From the NCBI GenBank assembly GCA_903898645.1, contig CAIUGE010000093.1, positions 1 to 50,121 of the forward strand: a DNA stretch of 50,121 nucleotides, in the 5' to 3' direction. The position numbers and the translations under genes are program-made. The DNA is from Oligoflexia bacterium (lineage in GTDB: Bacteria > Bdellovibrionota > UBA1018). The notes under the pieces were generated by a model. The model worked only from the letters and a program-made list of their open reading frames with translations. It was not told where the DNA came from and ran no database searches. Shown one piece after another: positions 7,259 to 15,069 of the stretch; the stretch's first letter is position 1; every line of letters begins with the position of its first letter.

Positions 7259-8591
7259 AAAAGCCTTTATTGTACTCTTTTTCTTGTGAGGTGATGAAAT
7301 TTTGCAGATGGGCCTCATCATGGTGGAGGCAGTGTGAGAGATCATGCGCCACGATAAAAAGGGCTGCAAGCGGTGAAATGCGATGGTAATCAAGACCAAG
7401 GGGGAACCCACTTCCATCAGGCCTTTCATGGTGTTGCGCAACGATATGATCAACGTCAGGTGGGATATCGTGCATAGTACGGATCAGATCTGCAGCTTTT
7501 GTCGAATGTTCTCTCCATATTGTATGTTCAGCATGAGAAAAAGGGGGTTTGTGTGCTGCGAATTCAATATCTGTCCTGCATTTTGCGAGTTCTGGATTAT
7601 CAAGACCTACGTCATGGAGAAAAGCTGCAATCGTGAGTTTGCTATAGGTGTGCTCTGAGTGCCAATCGAGTGCTTTAGCAATGCCGCATGCAACATATGC
7701 AATAGCGGCGCTATGCGTTATAATATAGTTATCAGGATCGATAGAGATCTTAGTGAAAAATGATTTAAGGCTTGGATTTTTTTGAATGACTGAAAGGGTT
7801 GTTTTGGTATTGGCAGCGATCAGTCTTTCGAGTTCTGGGGTAACTCCCATCACAGTGGCTATTTTTTGGATTGATTCCTGCATAGCGCTTGACAGGAGGA
7901 ATGCATCTTCTAGAGGCGCTGGTTCTGCGACTTCTTGTATCTTCTGTAAAGTGGTTTGGAAGAAAAGATCGCTTTCTTTGGCTACAATGTAGAGATAGTC
8001 TACATTTTTTAAGGCAAACTTGGCAACATCGTCTTCGGTAAAACTGTCTCCTTTGTGGGCGGCTTTCAGGAACTTATCGGCTTGAAGTTTGACATAGATG
8101 TCTGTTGGTAGTTTGTCTAAGATATGAAGTATGCGAGGTTTGACCTTGACAAAAGGTTCATGGTTGAAAAGGCGTGATCGGATCTGGATTTGGTATTTAC
8201 CGCTATGCACATTCCCGATAATTTTGTGTAATCCTTGGTCAATACTGGGCTTGAGGATAAAATCATCGGGCGGAGTGTTTTTGAAAGCGGGTATTTGGTC
8301 TGGTGGCTGACTACAGCAGAGCACAAAGGGGATTTTTTGCTGCGTCTGTCTGATAGAGGCTAGAATCTCACTTCCTGTTCCTGATGCTAGGTTTTGCTCT
8401 GAAATAATGAGATGAATATGGGGTATGTCTGCTATGAGTTTTAGCGCACCAGATGCAGAATCTGCTTGGTAGACAGTCGCATCGAGATTGTTCTCGAGGT
8501 ACATAGAGATCGTATCTCGTAGATTTTTTGATGCATCAGCGATGATGATGGTTGCTTGCATGTCTTTAAGTGTCTCATATCTTAATTCCAT
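7218..8591 (-). CDS. HD-GYP-type phosphodiesterase with degenerate response-regulator receiver
   Basis: 457 residues in three parts. Residues 12-125 form a receiver fold, but the phosphoacceptor Asp is replaced by Glu65 (LIISEQNL) and the N-terminal acidic pair is reduced to ADAS; the Lys remains (FILKPS). Residues about 162-212 are a small domain shared with the HD-GYP protein at 38943 (DIYVKLQADKFLK..GDSF..DDVAKF). Residues about 285-430 are an HD-GYP domain with His293, HD at 326-327, His362 and HHERPDGSGFP at 387-397, so the motif reads GFP. HD-GYP domains hydrolyse cyclic di-GMP; activity is likely but unproven. The gene overlaps the exonuclease stop by 10 nt. A second ATG at 8561 directly before the receiver is an alternative start. 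Confidence 0.82.
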   Translation of the reverse strand: MELRYETLKDMQATIIIADASKNLRDTISMYLENNLDATVYQADSASGALKLIADIPHIHLIISEQNLASGTGSEILASIRQTQQKIPFVLCCSQPPDQIPAFKNTPPDDFILKPSIDQGLHKIIGNVHSGKYQIQIRSRLFNHEPFVKVKPRILHILDKLPTDIYVKLQADKFLKAAHKGDSFTEDDVAKFALKNVDYLYIVAKESDLFFQTTLQKIQEVAEPAPLEDAFLLSSAMQESIQKIATVMGVTPELERLIAANTKTTLSVIQKNPSLKSFFTKISIDPDNYIITHSAAIAYVACGIAKALDWHSEHTYSKLTIAAFLHDVGLDNPELAKCRTDIEFAAHKPPFSHAEHTIWREHSTKAADLIRTMHDIPPDVDHIVAQHHERPDGSGFPLGLDYHRISPLAALFIVAHDLSHCLHHDEAHLQNFITSQEKEYNKGFFKKIYLALQTLEQ

Positions 8592-9238
8592 TGCACAGAA
8601 ACTTGCTTTGCCTTGTCGCCATCTTCACCGCGCTGAATTCGTACATAGCCATTTTGTCTTCCGAATCGAAATATATCAAGGGTCACTTGGACGTCCTGGA
8701 TACAGTAGTCGATAATTTTCTGGACATTGCCCTCGCGCCACCAGGTGACTGCCATGATTCCGTCTGCTGACTTGCCTGTCCCTAAGGTGCCACGAGCAAC
8801 AGCTTCAAGCTTCAGATAGCGTTGCCGCGTCAAAGATTCGAGATCGAGCATGATGTCAAAAACGTCTAGTGACTTTGGCTGGATGCCATAAGGAGCTAAT
8901 ACAGGAAGGTCGAATCCTTTGACGTTGTAGCCTATAACGAGTCGCTCCTCACAAAGAGCAATGAGGTTTTTAAGTTCATGTTCGCGAAAGCTTATCATAG
9001 TGTCACTTTTGCTGTCATACGCACAGGCTATGGAGATACCGAGCTTGTCGACATGGTCCCAGCCTCCTACATCCTGAGCGAGCTGTTTAGTCTCGACATC
9101 AATGACAAGAAAATGACGGTGTTTCAGAAAAAGGCTTGATGGGACTGCGTCTTCAGAAAATGGGATGCAGCTTTGATGACGCCAAAAAGTACTATGCAGT
9201 CTGATTCTTGTTGCCTGATCCATAGAGCTTGATAACAT
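8582..9238 (-). CDS. DnaQ/RNase H-like 3'-5' exonuclease family protein
   Basis: DEDD-type exonuclease or ribonuclease-H-like protein. Exo I motif LVIDVETKQLA supplies the first Asp/Glu pair. VIGYNVKGFDLPVL is Exo II, and YCIQDVQVTLDIF is Exo III with the final Asp. This arrangement resembles the YprB/predicted 3'-5' exonuclease group rather than the proofreading subunit of DNA polymerase III. The long open frame reaches 9304, but that would overlap the divergent hydroxylase start. ATG at 9238 (MLSSSMDQATR) or 9223 (MDQATR) is more likely; neither has a ribosome site. The gene is upstream of, and overlaps by 10 nt, the HD-GYP gene. Substrate unknown. Confidence 0.8.
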   Translation of the reverse strand: MLSSSMDQATRIRLHSTFWRHQSCIPFSEDAVPSSLFLKHRHFLVIDVETKQLAQDVGGWDHVDKLGISIACAYDSKSDTMISFREHELKNLIALCEERLVIGYNVKGFDLPVLAPYGIQPKSLDVFDIMLDLESLTRQRYLKLEAVARGTLGTGKSADGIMAVTWWREGNVQKIIDYCIQDVQVTLDIFRFGRQNGYVRIQRGEDGDKAKQVSVQWN

Positions 9239-9290
9239 GTATTTGCAAAAAAAGTTAGGACAGTGATATGAGGCTGAAGAGGGGGTTTTT

Positions 9291-9887
9291 ATGAAGACAT
9301 ACAAGAGTATACGTATTTTTAAGAATGCATGGCTTGAGCGTTTGACGCATGTCCATCCTGTGACGCCATTGCTTGTGTGGACGCCTATTGTCGCTTGGCT
9401 CTGTCATAAAGCATGGCAGGCGCCTTTTGATAGGACACTTTCATTGCTTGTCTTTGTTTCTGGATTTTTTTGTTGGACGCTTTTTGAGTACTTTTTACAT
9501 CGTTTTGCGTTCCATTACCATGGAAGCAGTGTGTTGTCTCAAAAGATTCAATTTCTTTTCCATGGACTTCATCATGAAGATCCGCAGGATCCAACGAGAC
9601 TTGTGATGCCGCCGGCTGTGAGTCTAGTTCTTGCTGCAGTGCATGTTGTTTTTTTACAAAAAATACTTGGGGATCTTTGGTACGCTTTTTTTGCAAGCTA
9701 TGTCATTGGGTATCTATGTTATGATTATACCCATTATGCTGTGCATCATTTTACGCCTCGTACGCGTTTTGGGCACTTTATAAAGAAATTTCATATGGAG
9801 CACCATTTTCTTTCACAAGAATCTCGATGGGGCGTCAGTTCTCCGCTTTGGGACATTGTTTTTGGGACTATGACCAACAAAAAATAG
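9291..9887 (+). CDS. Fatty acid hydroxylase superfamily protein
   Basis: 198-residue membrane di-iron oxygenase of the fatty-acid-hydroxylase/sterol-desaturase family, closest in layout to fatty acid 2-hydroxylase. The histidine clusters that bind iron are all present: HRFAFHYH, FHGLHHEDP, HYAVHHF and FHMEHHF. Hydrophobic segments before and between the clusters account for about four membrane helices. The start ATG 9291 has GAAGAGGGGG five bases upstream. Probable role is hydroxylation of lipid acyl chains (hydroxy fatty acids of lipid A or sphingolipids are candidates); substrate not determinable. It is divergent from the exonuclease gene and followed by the Topo VI operon, which has its own promoter. 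Confidence 0.88.
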   Translation: MKTYKSIRIFKNAWLERLTHVHPVTPLLVWTPIVAWLCHKAWQAPFDRTLSLLVFVSGFFCWTLFEYFLHRFAFHYHGSSVLSQKIQFLFHGLHHEDPQDPTRLVMPPAVSLVLAAVHVVFLQKILGDLWYAFFASYVIGYLCYDYTHYAVHHFTPRTRFGHFIKKFHMEHHFLSQESRWGVSSPLWDIVFGTMTNKK

Positions 9888-9894
9888 GTTTTAG

Positions 9895-9923
9895 TTGACA
9901 GCACAGTGGTGCGTTTGATTGAT
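9895..9923 (+). promoter_or_regulatory. Predicted promoter of the topoisomerase VI operon
   Basis: Consensus -35 TTGACA (9895-9900), a 17-bp spacer and a weak -10 ATTGAT (9918-9923). Seven bases separate the -10 from ATG 9931, and there is no Shine-Dalgarno sequence. The geometry again predicts a transcript that starts at or one base before the start codon. Confidence 0.45.
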
Positions 9924-9930
9924 GTGTCCT

Positions 9931-11559
9931 ATGGCAAAGCAGTCAGAACAGATTACGACTAGTTCAACAGCAGAGTATTTTTCTAAAAACCTCCAGCAGG
10001 TGGGCTTCTCATCTCAGACGAAGGCGGTATTGACGACGCTCAAAGAGGCCGTTGATAACGCACTCGATGCATGCGAGGAGCATAGTATCGCGCCAGAAGT
10101 TCATGTTCTGATTGAAAAAGTAGGTCTTGGATCACTCAAAAACAGTGAACAAATCCGTATCCGTGTAGATGATAATGGGCCAGGTATTGATCCTGACAAT
10201 GTGCCAAAGGTTTTTGGTGAGTACTTGGCGTCATCAAAGTTTGGCAGGGGGCGTTGCTCGCGAGGTCAGCAGGGTATTGGTATATCGGCAGCCACAACGT
10301 GGGCGCAGCTCACAAGTGCAGTTGGTGCACGGGTTATAACAAAGACATCAACTATGCGTAAGGCGATGAAGTGCTCGGTTGAGGTTGATATCAAGAATAA
10401 TCGTGGTGTTGTAAAGGAGCGCGTCACATTAGATTGGGATAGGCCTCATGGTACGAGTGTGGAATTTTTAGTTGACGGGCGTGTTCAGGTCAATGGTGAG
10501 GCTGGTCTCTTGAATTACTTGACAGCAACAGCTCTGGTGAATCCCCATTTAACGTTGCACTATAGGATGCCTGATATGGATAAGGTCGTGGTGAAGCGCG
10601 TTACGACTGAAGTGCCGCTCATTCCTGAGGCAACAGCTCCGCACCCACATACGATGAAGTTGGGTGAATTTATTGCACATTCACATCTTTTTGGACGAGT
10701 GAAGGTTGCAGTGTGGTTGAAGAAGGGATTTTCGCGTATCACCGATAGCGTCTGTGATGAGATGGTGAAGACAGGCGGATTGCCTGCGCTTGTCCTTGAT
10801 ACCTTGGTTGACAAGGTGACAGAAGTCCAGTTCAAGCAGCTTTTTAGCGTGATTCAAAATATGCCACTTTTGGCGCCATCAACGCGTTCTGTTTTGTCTA
10901 TTGGGGAAGAGGGCTTTGAAAAAAGCATAGGACGTCTTGGGAGTGTTGATTTTTTTGCGGCTGTCTCGCGCAAGCCAGCAATATGTGATTTTAAGCCAGT
11001 ACAGGTTGAGGTTGCAGTTGCACGTTTGCAGAATAAAGTGAGTGAGGCAGACTCGTCGGCGCAGGTGTTGCGTTTTGCAAATCGAGTTCCATTGCAATTT
11101 GATAAGGCATCCTGTGCAATTGTTAAAGCCATTGAGTCGGTAAATTGGCGAGCATATGGACTCGTTCAGCCTAAAAATTCTCTTCCTCAAGGCCCGTATA
11201 TTATTGCAGTGAGTGTTGTTTCTCCTTTTATTAAATTCAAGAATGCATCTAAAGAAACGATTGATGCATCCGATGAGCTCGTTGAGGAGCTTAGGCGTGC
11301 TCTTATTCAGGCTGGACAGAAGTTGTCTCGTTATATTCGTCGTGAACTGAAGGCTAATGAGCTCGAGCTCAAGATCCGTCATATTGAGCAATTTTGTCCT
11401 ATTCTTATTGATGGCTTATGTCGCATTACTGAAGCGCCTGAGGCACGTAAGGAAAAAGCGAAAGCAGGTCTTGTCAAGCTTCTTGGAAAAGATGCAGAGA
11501 GCACAGAAAAAGAGCTAGAAAAAGCTGTGATTGCATCACAGAAAGGAAAAGAAGTATGA
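9931..11559 (+). CDS. top6B: DNA topoisomerase VI subunit B (ATPase, GHKL fold)
   Basis: 542-residue ATPase subunit of the type IIB topoisomerase, which relaxes and decatenates DNA through a double-strand break as an A2B2 tetramer. GHKL motifs are clear: LKEAVDNALDACEE (N box), RVDDNGPGIDPDNV (G1), SRGQQGIGISAATTWAQL (ATP lid) and GTSVEF. The central helix-two-turn-helix and transducer regions follow, with the conserved start of the transducer near FGRVKVAV. ATG 9931 (MAKQSEQ) is preferred over 9919/9922 because family members begin close to the ATPase domain. The stop overlaps the top6A start (ATGA), so the subunits are translationally coupled. Topo VI is typical of archaea and plants and only sporadic in bacteria, which suggests horizontal transfer. 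Confidence 0.93.
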   Translation: MAKQSEQITTSSTAEYFSKNLQQVGFSSQTKAVLTTLKEAVDNALDACEEHSIAPEVHVLIEKVGLGSLKNSEQIRIRVDDNGPGIDPDNVPKVFGEYLASSKFGRGRCSRGQQGIGISAATTWAQLTSAVGARVITKTSTMRKAMKCSVEVDIKNNRGVVKERVTLDWDRPHGTSVEFLVDGRVQVNGEAGLLNYLTATALVNPHLTLHYRMPDMDKVVVKRVTTEVPLIPEATAPHPHTMKLGEFIAHSHLFGRVKVAVWLKKGFSRITDSVCDEMVKTGGLPALVLDTLVDKVTEVQFKQLFSVIQNMPLLAPSTRSVLSIGEEGFEKSIGRLGSVDFFAAVSRKPAICDFKPVQVEVAVARLQNKVSEADSSAQVLRFANRVPLQFDKASCAIVKAIESVNWRAYGLVQPKNSLPQGPYIIAVSVVSPFIKFKNASKETIDASDELVEELRRALIQAGQKLSRYIRRELKANELELKIRHIEQFCPILIDGLCRITEAPEARKEKAKAGLVKLLGKDAESTEKELEKAVIASQKGKEV

Positions 11560-12707
11560 AGGAGAGGCAACAGGATGAAAAAATTCCTGCGTTAAGCCGT
11601 GCGCTCTGTGAGCGTTTGTTGCAAGATCTTGAACGTGCTCGACGTCCGGTTCTTTATGCAACGAAATGTTCACTTGATAATGCAATTTATAATCATAAAA
11701 TTGGGTATTTGACGCCTGGTGCAAAAAAGGTTGCAACGGAGCTCAGTGTTGGGTCAGTGAAAAAAATGTCACGGACCATTTTCATGCTTGAGGTCGTGCT
11801 TAGGAACTTAAGTGTTGGAGCGGTCAACACCAAAAGAGAGCTTTATTATATCAGTAAGGGTGAAATTAAGCATAATTCAACCCTAAAGCCGCTTGACTTT
11901 GAAAGTCAGGATGAGTCAGATGAAATTATTGATTTCATCTGTGAGATGCTAGAGTGTTATCGAGAAGAGCTAAATTGCTATGCAAATGACCGAGGTGGGC
12001 AGACATATTCACAGCAGCTGATTGTGACTGAGACATTGCCTGATGGAGATATTGCTGTTGTTGAGCTTGGAAAATTAGGGACAACACCTTTTCAGCCAAA
12101 AAATAGGCCTCAGAACTTAAAGTTATCAACAAAAAAGAAGATTGATTTTGGTCTTATTGTTGAGTCAGAGGGTACGGCGAATACGCTTGTTGCAAATGGA
12201 TTCACGAAGCGTCATTCTTGTATCCTGATGGGTGCGCAGGGTGTGCCATCTAATGCAGTTCGTGGTTGGTGTAAATTGATTCAGGATCAGTTAGAAGTGC
12301 CGCTCTATTTTTTTGGTGATCTTGATGCGTATACAATGCAAAATATTTTTCGTACATTGAAAGCAGGTTCTGCTTCAAGTCTTATTAGGAATAAGGATTT
12401 TTCTGCTCCTGATGTGAGATTTCTTGGTGTTTTACCAGATGATATTAAAAAATATGATCTTAATGACTATCCGGTAAGAGAAAGTGATGCGCAGGAAGTG
12501 CGTGCACTAAAAAAAGCTCAGGATGCACTTAAGAATGATCCTTTCTTTCATGATAAGCGCAACAAGGGTCTGACAGAGATTCTGGAATGGCTTTTGTCTC
12601 ATAAGCGTCGTTGTGAGCAGCAGGCGTATTTTACCGTAGATCCTCGGGATCCTGTGATGCCAGAAAAGATCATTGTTGATAAAATTAGACGCGGTCATTA
12701 CGTTTAG
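11556..12707 (+). CDS. top6A: DNA topoisomerase VI subunit A (Spo11-like cleavage subunit)
   Basis: 383-residue DNA-cleaving subunit. The winged-helix (CAP-like) part contains NTKRELYYIS, where Tyr98 aligns with the catalytic tyrosine of the Spo11/Top6A family. The Toprim domain carries the acidic residue in IVESEGTANTLV (about 202-212) and the DxD pair in GDLDAYT (255, 257). The segment HSCILMGAQGVPSNAVRGW corresponds to the family's G-x-G-x-P...R region but is divergent from the archaeal consensus. ATG overlaps the top6B stop by four bases. Length matches archaeal Top6A, so the enzyme should be complete and active. Confidence 0.93.
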   Translation: MKERQQDEKIPALSRALCERLLQDLERARRPVLYATKCSLDNAIYNHKIGYLTPGAKKVATELSVGSVKKMSRTIFMLEVVLRNLSVGAVNTKRELYYISKGEIKHNSTLKPLDFESQDESDEIIDFICEMLECYREELNCYANDRGGQTYSQQLIVTETLPDGDIAVVELGKLGTTPFQPKNRPQNLKLSTKKKIDFGLIVESEGTANTLVANGFTKRHSCILMGAQGVPSNAVRGWCKLIQDQLEVPLYFFGDLDAYTMQNIFRTLKAGSASSLIRNKDFSAPDVRFLGVLPDDIKKYDLNDYPVRESDAQEVRALKKAQDALKNDPFFHDKRNKGLTEILEWLLSHKRRCEQQAYFTVDPRDPVMPEKIIVDKIRRGHYV

Positions 12708-12718
12708 TGTGTAAAGTA

Positions 12719-12748
12719 TTTACATGCTCTAAGTTTATTGATTATATT
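12719..12748 (+). promoter_or_regulatory. Predicted promoter giving a leaderless mRNA for the 12755 gene
   Basis: TTTACA (12719-12724), an 18-bp spacer and TATATT (12743-12748, five of six matches). Only six bases separate the -10 from the ATG at 12755 and no Shine-Dalgarno sequence is present. A small palindrome TGTAAA-GTA-TTTACA (12710-12724) overlaps the -35. Confidence 0.5.
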
Positions 12749-12754
12749 TAACTT

Positions 12755-13462
12755 ATGCGAAGTCTATTCTTAGTGTTTTTCACAGTAGGTGCGTATGCAG
12801 GTACTCCTGTAGGTGATATGCTTGCCAAGGCAGCGAAGTGTCTGAGGGATGCTCGTGTTTCAGAGATGCAGTTGGCAGCTGAAGAAGTTTTAGTGGGCTT
12901 GCACGAAGTAATCGACTTGATGACCGAGCAGAATCTTGACGCGCATGCGTTGGAGGCGCTTCTTACGATATACAAAGAGCTTGAATTAATAGCGAGTGGG
13001 CTTGTTCCGGAGCGCAGGGAGTTAACTACAGGGAGTAAAAATTCTTGTCTTCGTGCGACGATGAGGAGTCCTTATGGTTATACATTGAAGCGTCTGGAGG
13101 CGGCTCTTGATGATGTCGCTGAAAGCTTGGCATCAAAGGTGACACTCTCTGTTATCGCTGAGCAGTTTGATGGAGTGATGCTTCGTATTGTGCAAAAATT
13201 AACAGATGACAGGAGAGTGAGTGCGCAGAGGGATTATTCCAATCTTAGGGGTGTTTCTCGTTTTTTTAAACATTTGCTTTCACGGCAAGATGTTGTTGCA
13301 GCAGTTCGCTCAAGTAGGGATGATTTACCGCTTTTGCAGCAGATGACGTATGCACAGTTCAAGAAGCAGGAGGGGTATATTTCTGATGCTGTAAATATCA
13401 CTGTTGATACAGCAGAGCAGCTCGATGCACTTATAGGGAGTCAAGAATTTTCGTCTTTTTAA
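12755..13462 (+). CDS. Exported helical protein; likely N-terminal half of a split LRR protein
   Basis: 235 residues beginning with a signal peptide (MRSLFLVFFTVGAYA, cleavage before GTP). The mature part is almost entirely predicted helix without recognised motifs (CLRDARVSEMQLAAEEVL, RVSAQRDYSNLRGVSRFF). It ends at TAA 13460-13462. The same frame then stays open into the LRR protein at 13517, encoding KVWITARGPIVIDNPNFF before the first in-frame ATG. The two parts therefore look like one gene of about 486 codons interrupted by a single nonsense codon. It may still be expressed as a truncated secreted protein. It is transcribed from its own predicted leaderless promoter, just after the Topo VI operon. 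Confidence 0.6.
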   Translation: MRSLFLVFFTVGAYAGTPVGDMLAKAAKCLRDARVSEMQLAAEEVLVGLHEVIDLMTEQNLDAHALEALLTIYKELELIASGLVPERRELTTGSKNSCLRATMRSPYGYTLKRLEAALDDVAESLASKVTLSVIAEQFDGVMLRIVQKLTDDRRVSAQRDYSNLRGVSRFFKHLLSRQDVVAAVRSSRDDLPLLQQMTYAQFKKQEGYISDAVNITVDTAEQLDALIGSQEFSSF

Positions 13463-13516
13463 AAGGTATGGATAACGGCGAGAGGACCTATCGTTATTGA
13501 TAATCCGAATTTTTTC

Positions 13517-14215
13517 ATGCATATGAAAAATATCAGTTGCCTGACGCTTTCTGGATTTGTCTTGAGCGACAATACCATGCGTCATTTGGGCTCTGGTTGG
13601 GATTCTTTGAACTCATTGAGTGTGATTAATTGCAATATACATGATGAAGATTTGTGGTATTTTGCAGAACTTCGTGCTCTCAGATTTTTTTCGCTTGCGA
13701 ATAATAGTATTACTGGAACTGGGTTTCGACACCTTGAAGGCTTGGATGCCTTAGAGGTTCTTGAGCTTATGAATAATCAAATAGAGACAAAGAACTGCTT
13801 GCTTTTGGCAAGGTTACCTTCCTTGGCTTCGCTTGGTCTTGGTCATGCTCTCCGTGGGAATGATTTTGAATTTCTTGGCTCGTTGACTCATTTGAGGAGT
13901 CTCGAGCTTCAATCAAACCATATTACTGGGAGTATATTTAGTAACCTTACAGGCATGTCTCTTTTGAGATATCTTGATCTTAGTCATAATTATCTTAGTG
14001 TGCAAGATTTTCTGGGGAATACAATTGATAACATAAATCGTCTTGTTGCGCTGAGGGTTCTTGATCTTAGGCATAATCCTTTGCGTGATGAGACTGCTTT
14101 GAGAGCAATTCTAGAAAAGCTTTGTGTGAAAGACGTTCTTTTTAATTGGACGGTTCCGGTACCTGTAGTTCGTCCTGGATTTCTACGGCGCCAGCAGTTC
14201 TTTTTGGTTAGTTGA
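13517..14215 (+). CDS. Leucine-rich-repeat protein; likely C-terminal half of a split gene
   Basis: 232 residues with about six to seven leucine-rich repeats of 22-25 residues, for example LRFFSLANNSITGTGFRHLEG, LEVLELMNNQIE, LRSLELQSNHITGSIFSNL and LRYLDLSHNYL. LRR arcs bind proteins. No signal peptide and no ribosome site precede the ATG at 13517. Upstream codons in the same frame (from 13463) continue the repeat region (VIDNPNFF, then LTLSGF) back to the TAA of the preceding exported gene. It was probably the C-terminal portion of that protein and, unless read-through occurs, is not exported and perhaps not translated. A basic tail (RRQQFF) ends it. Confidence 0.6.
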   Translation: MHMKNISCLTLSGFVLSDNTMRHLGSGWDSLNSLSVINCNIHDEDLWYFAELRALRFFSLANNSITGTGFRHLEGLDALEVLELMNNQIETKNCLLLARLPSLASLGLGHALRGNDFEFLGSLTHLRSLELQSNHITGSIFSNLTGMSLLRYLDLSHNYLSVQDFLGNTIDNINRLVALRVLDLRHNPLRDETALRAILEKLCVKDVLFNWTVPVPVVRPGFLRRQQFFLVS

Positions 14216-14227
14216 TTGACGTGTGCT

Positions 14228-14593
14228 TTATGCGTGATGCACGATTGCATCACGAAATGAGCTTTCAAAGGCAACCCAGATTGCTTGATTTGCATGGGAT
14301 AAGCCCCATTCACGCAACGTTTCTTGTAAAAGTACGAGACGTCGATTGAAGTGGCCCTCAAGTAGAGGGGGGAGTTTTTTGTGGGCATGGATTGGGGGGG
14401 TGCCGTCAAAGGTGGTAATTTGACCAAAGATAAAGAGATAGAAGTGGCATTGGGCATCAATGAGTTTATCTAAATCCTGATGCATAAAAAAGAAACCGAT
14501 CATGGGATCGGCTTGCATTTTGTGATAGAGTCCAGCAAGGAGAGCGCGGAGTCTCTCCTTGCTGCCTATTTCAGCAAATACGGATTTCATCAT
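14228..14593 (-). CDS. Truncated-hemoglobin-like small globin
   Basis: 121 residues, the size of a 2-on-2 globin. Visible pattern: LYHKMQADPMIGFFF, DLDKLIDAQCHFYLFIFGQ, then HAHKKLPPLLEGHFNRRL. His81 in GHFNRRL corresponds to the proximal heme ligand. The family binds O2, NO or related ligands and often detoxifies NO or senses redox state. Group I versus III cannot be settled by eye. Its ATG overlaps the stop of the FKBP lipoprotein gene (ATGATG), so it is the last cistron of the leftward operon starting with topB-recQ. A perfect hairpin lies within its final codons. Confidence 0.8.
   Translation of the reverse strand: MMKSVFAEIGSKERLRALLAGLYHKMQADPMIGFFFMHQDLDKLIDAQCHFYLFIFGQITTFDGTPPIHAHKKLPPLLEGHFNRRLVLLQETLREWGLSHANQAIWVAFESSFRDAIVHHA
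14233..14254. repeat. Perfect inverted repeat between convergent genes
   Basis: Nine-base arms (CGTGATGCA and TGCATCACG) around a four-base loop, lying in the last codons of the globin gene, 18 bases after the end of the convergent LRR gene. It has no T-tract on either strand. It could be a bidirectional 3'-end stabilising hairpin or weak terminator. Confidence 0.4.
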
Positions 14594-15018
14594 TGAACTT
14601 CAAGAAGCTCGACTTCAAAAAGGAGTGTTGCATTGGGAGGGATAACGCCTGCGGCGCCTCTATCTCCATAGGCCATGGCTGCAGGTATGGTGAGTTTACG
14701 TGTTCCGCCAACTTTCATGCCGAGAACGCCTTTGTCCCAGCCAGCAATGACTTGGCCTGCGCCTAATTGAAAGCGGAAAGGTTGGCCTCGCTTTTTCGAT
14801 GTATCGAATTCTTTGCCATCAGCGAGCCAGCCCGTATAATGAACACTGACTGATTTACCTGCAGTCGCTTCAGCACCTTGGCCTTTGAGTTTATCTTCAA
14901 TAACGAGGTCTTGGTTGACGGGTGTTTGAATAAGGGCCATAGGGGTACTTCCTTCTAGAGGTTGGGTTTTTGTACAGGCGACAAAACAGCTCATCATGAG
15001 TGCAAGGCATATAGTCAT
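14590..15018 (-). CDS. FKBP-type peptidyl-prolyl isomerase, lipoprotein
   Basis: 142 residues. A lipoprotein signal with lipobox CFVAC places it on the periplasmic side of a membrane. The rest is one complete FKBP domain (about 48-141): VSVHYTGWLADGKEFDTS, GQVIAGWDKGVLGMKVGG, RKLTIPAAMAYGDRGA and IPPNATLLFEVELLEV are textbook. It catalyses cis-trans isomerisation of prolyl bonds during folding of envelope proteins. Start ATG 15018 has AAGGAGAG six bases upstream. It is the third gene of the leftward unit topB-recQ, HAD phosphatase, FKBP, globin, and overlaps the globin start. Confidence 0.94.
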   Translation of the reverse strand: MTICLALMMSCFVACTKTQPLEGSTPMALIQTPVNQDLVIEDKLKGQGAEATAGKSVSVHYTGWLADGKEFDTSKKRGQPFRFQLGAGQVIAGWDKGVLGMKVGGTRKLTIPAAMAYGDRGAAGVIPPNATLLFEVELLEVQ

Positions 15019-15069
15019 CGAGTCTCTCCTTGACAGTTATACCTACCACAGCTTTTGGGGGAGGGAAAT

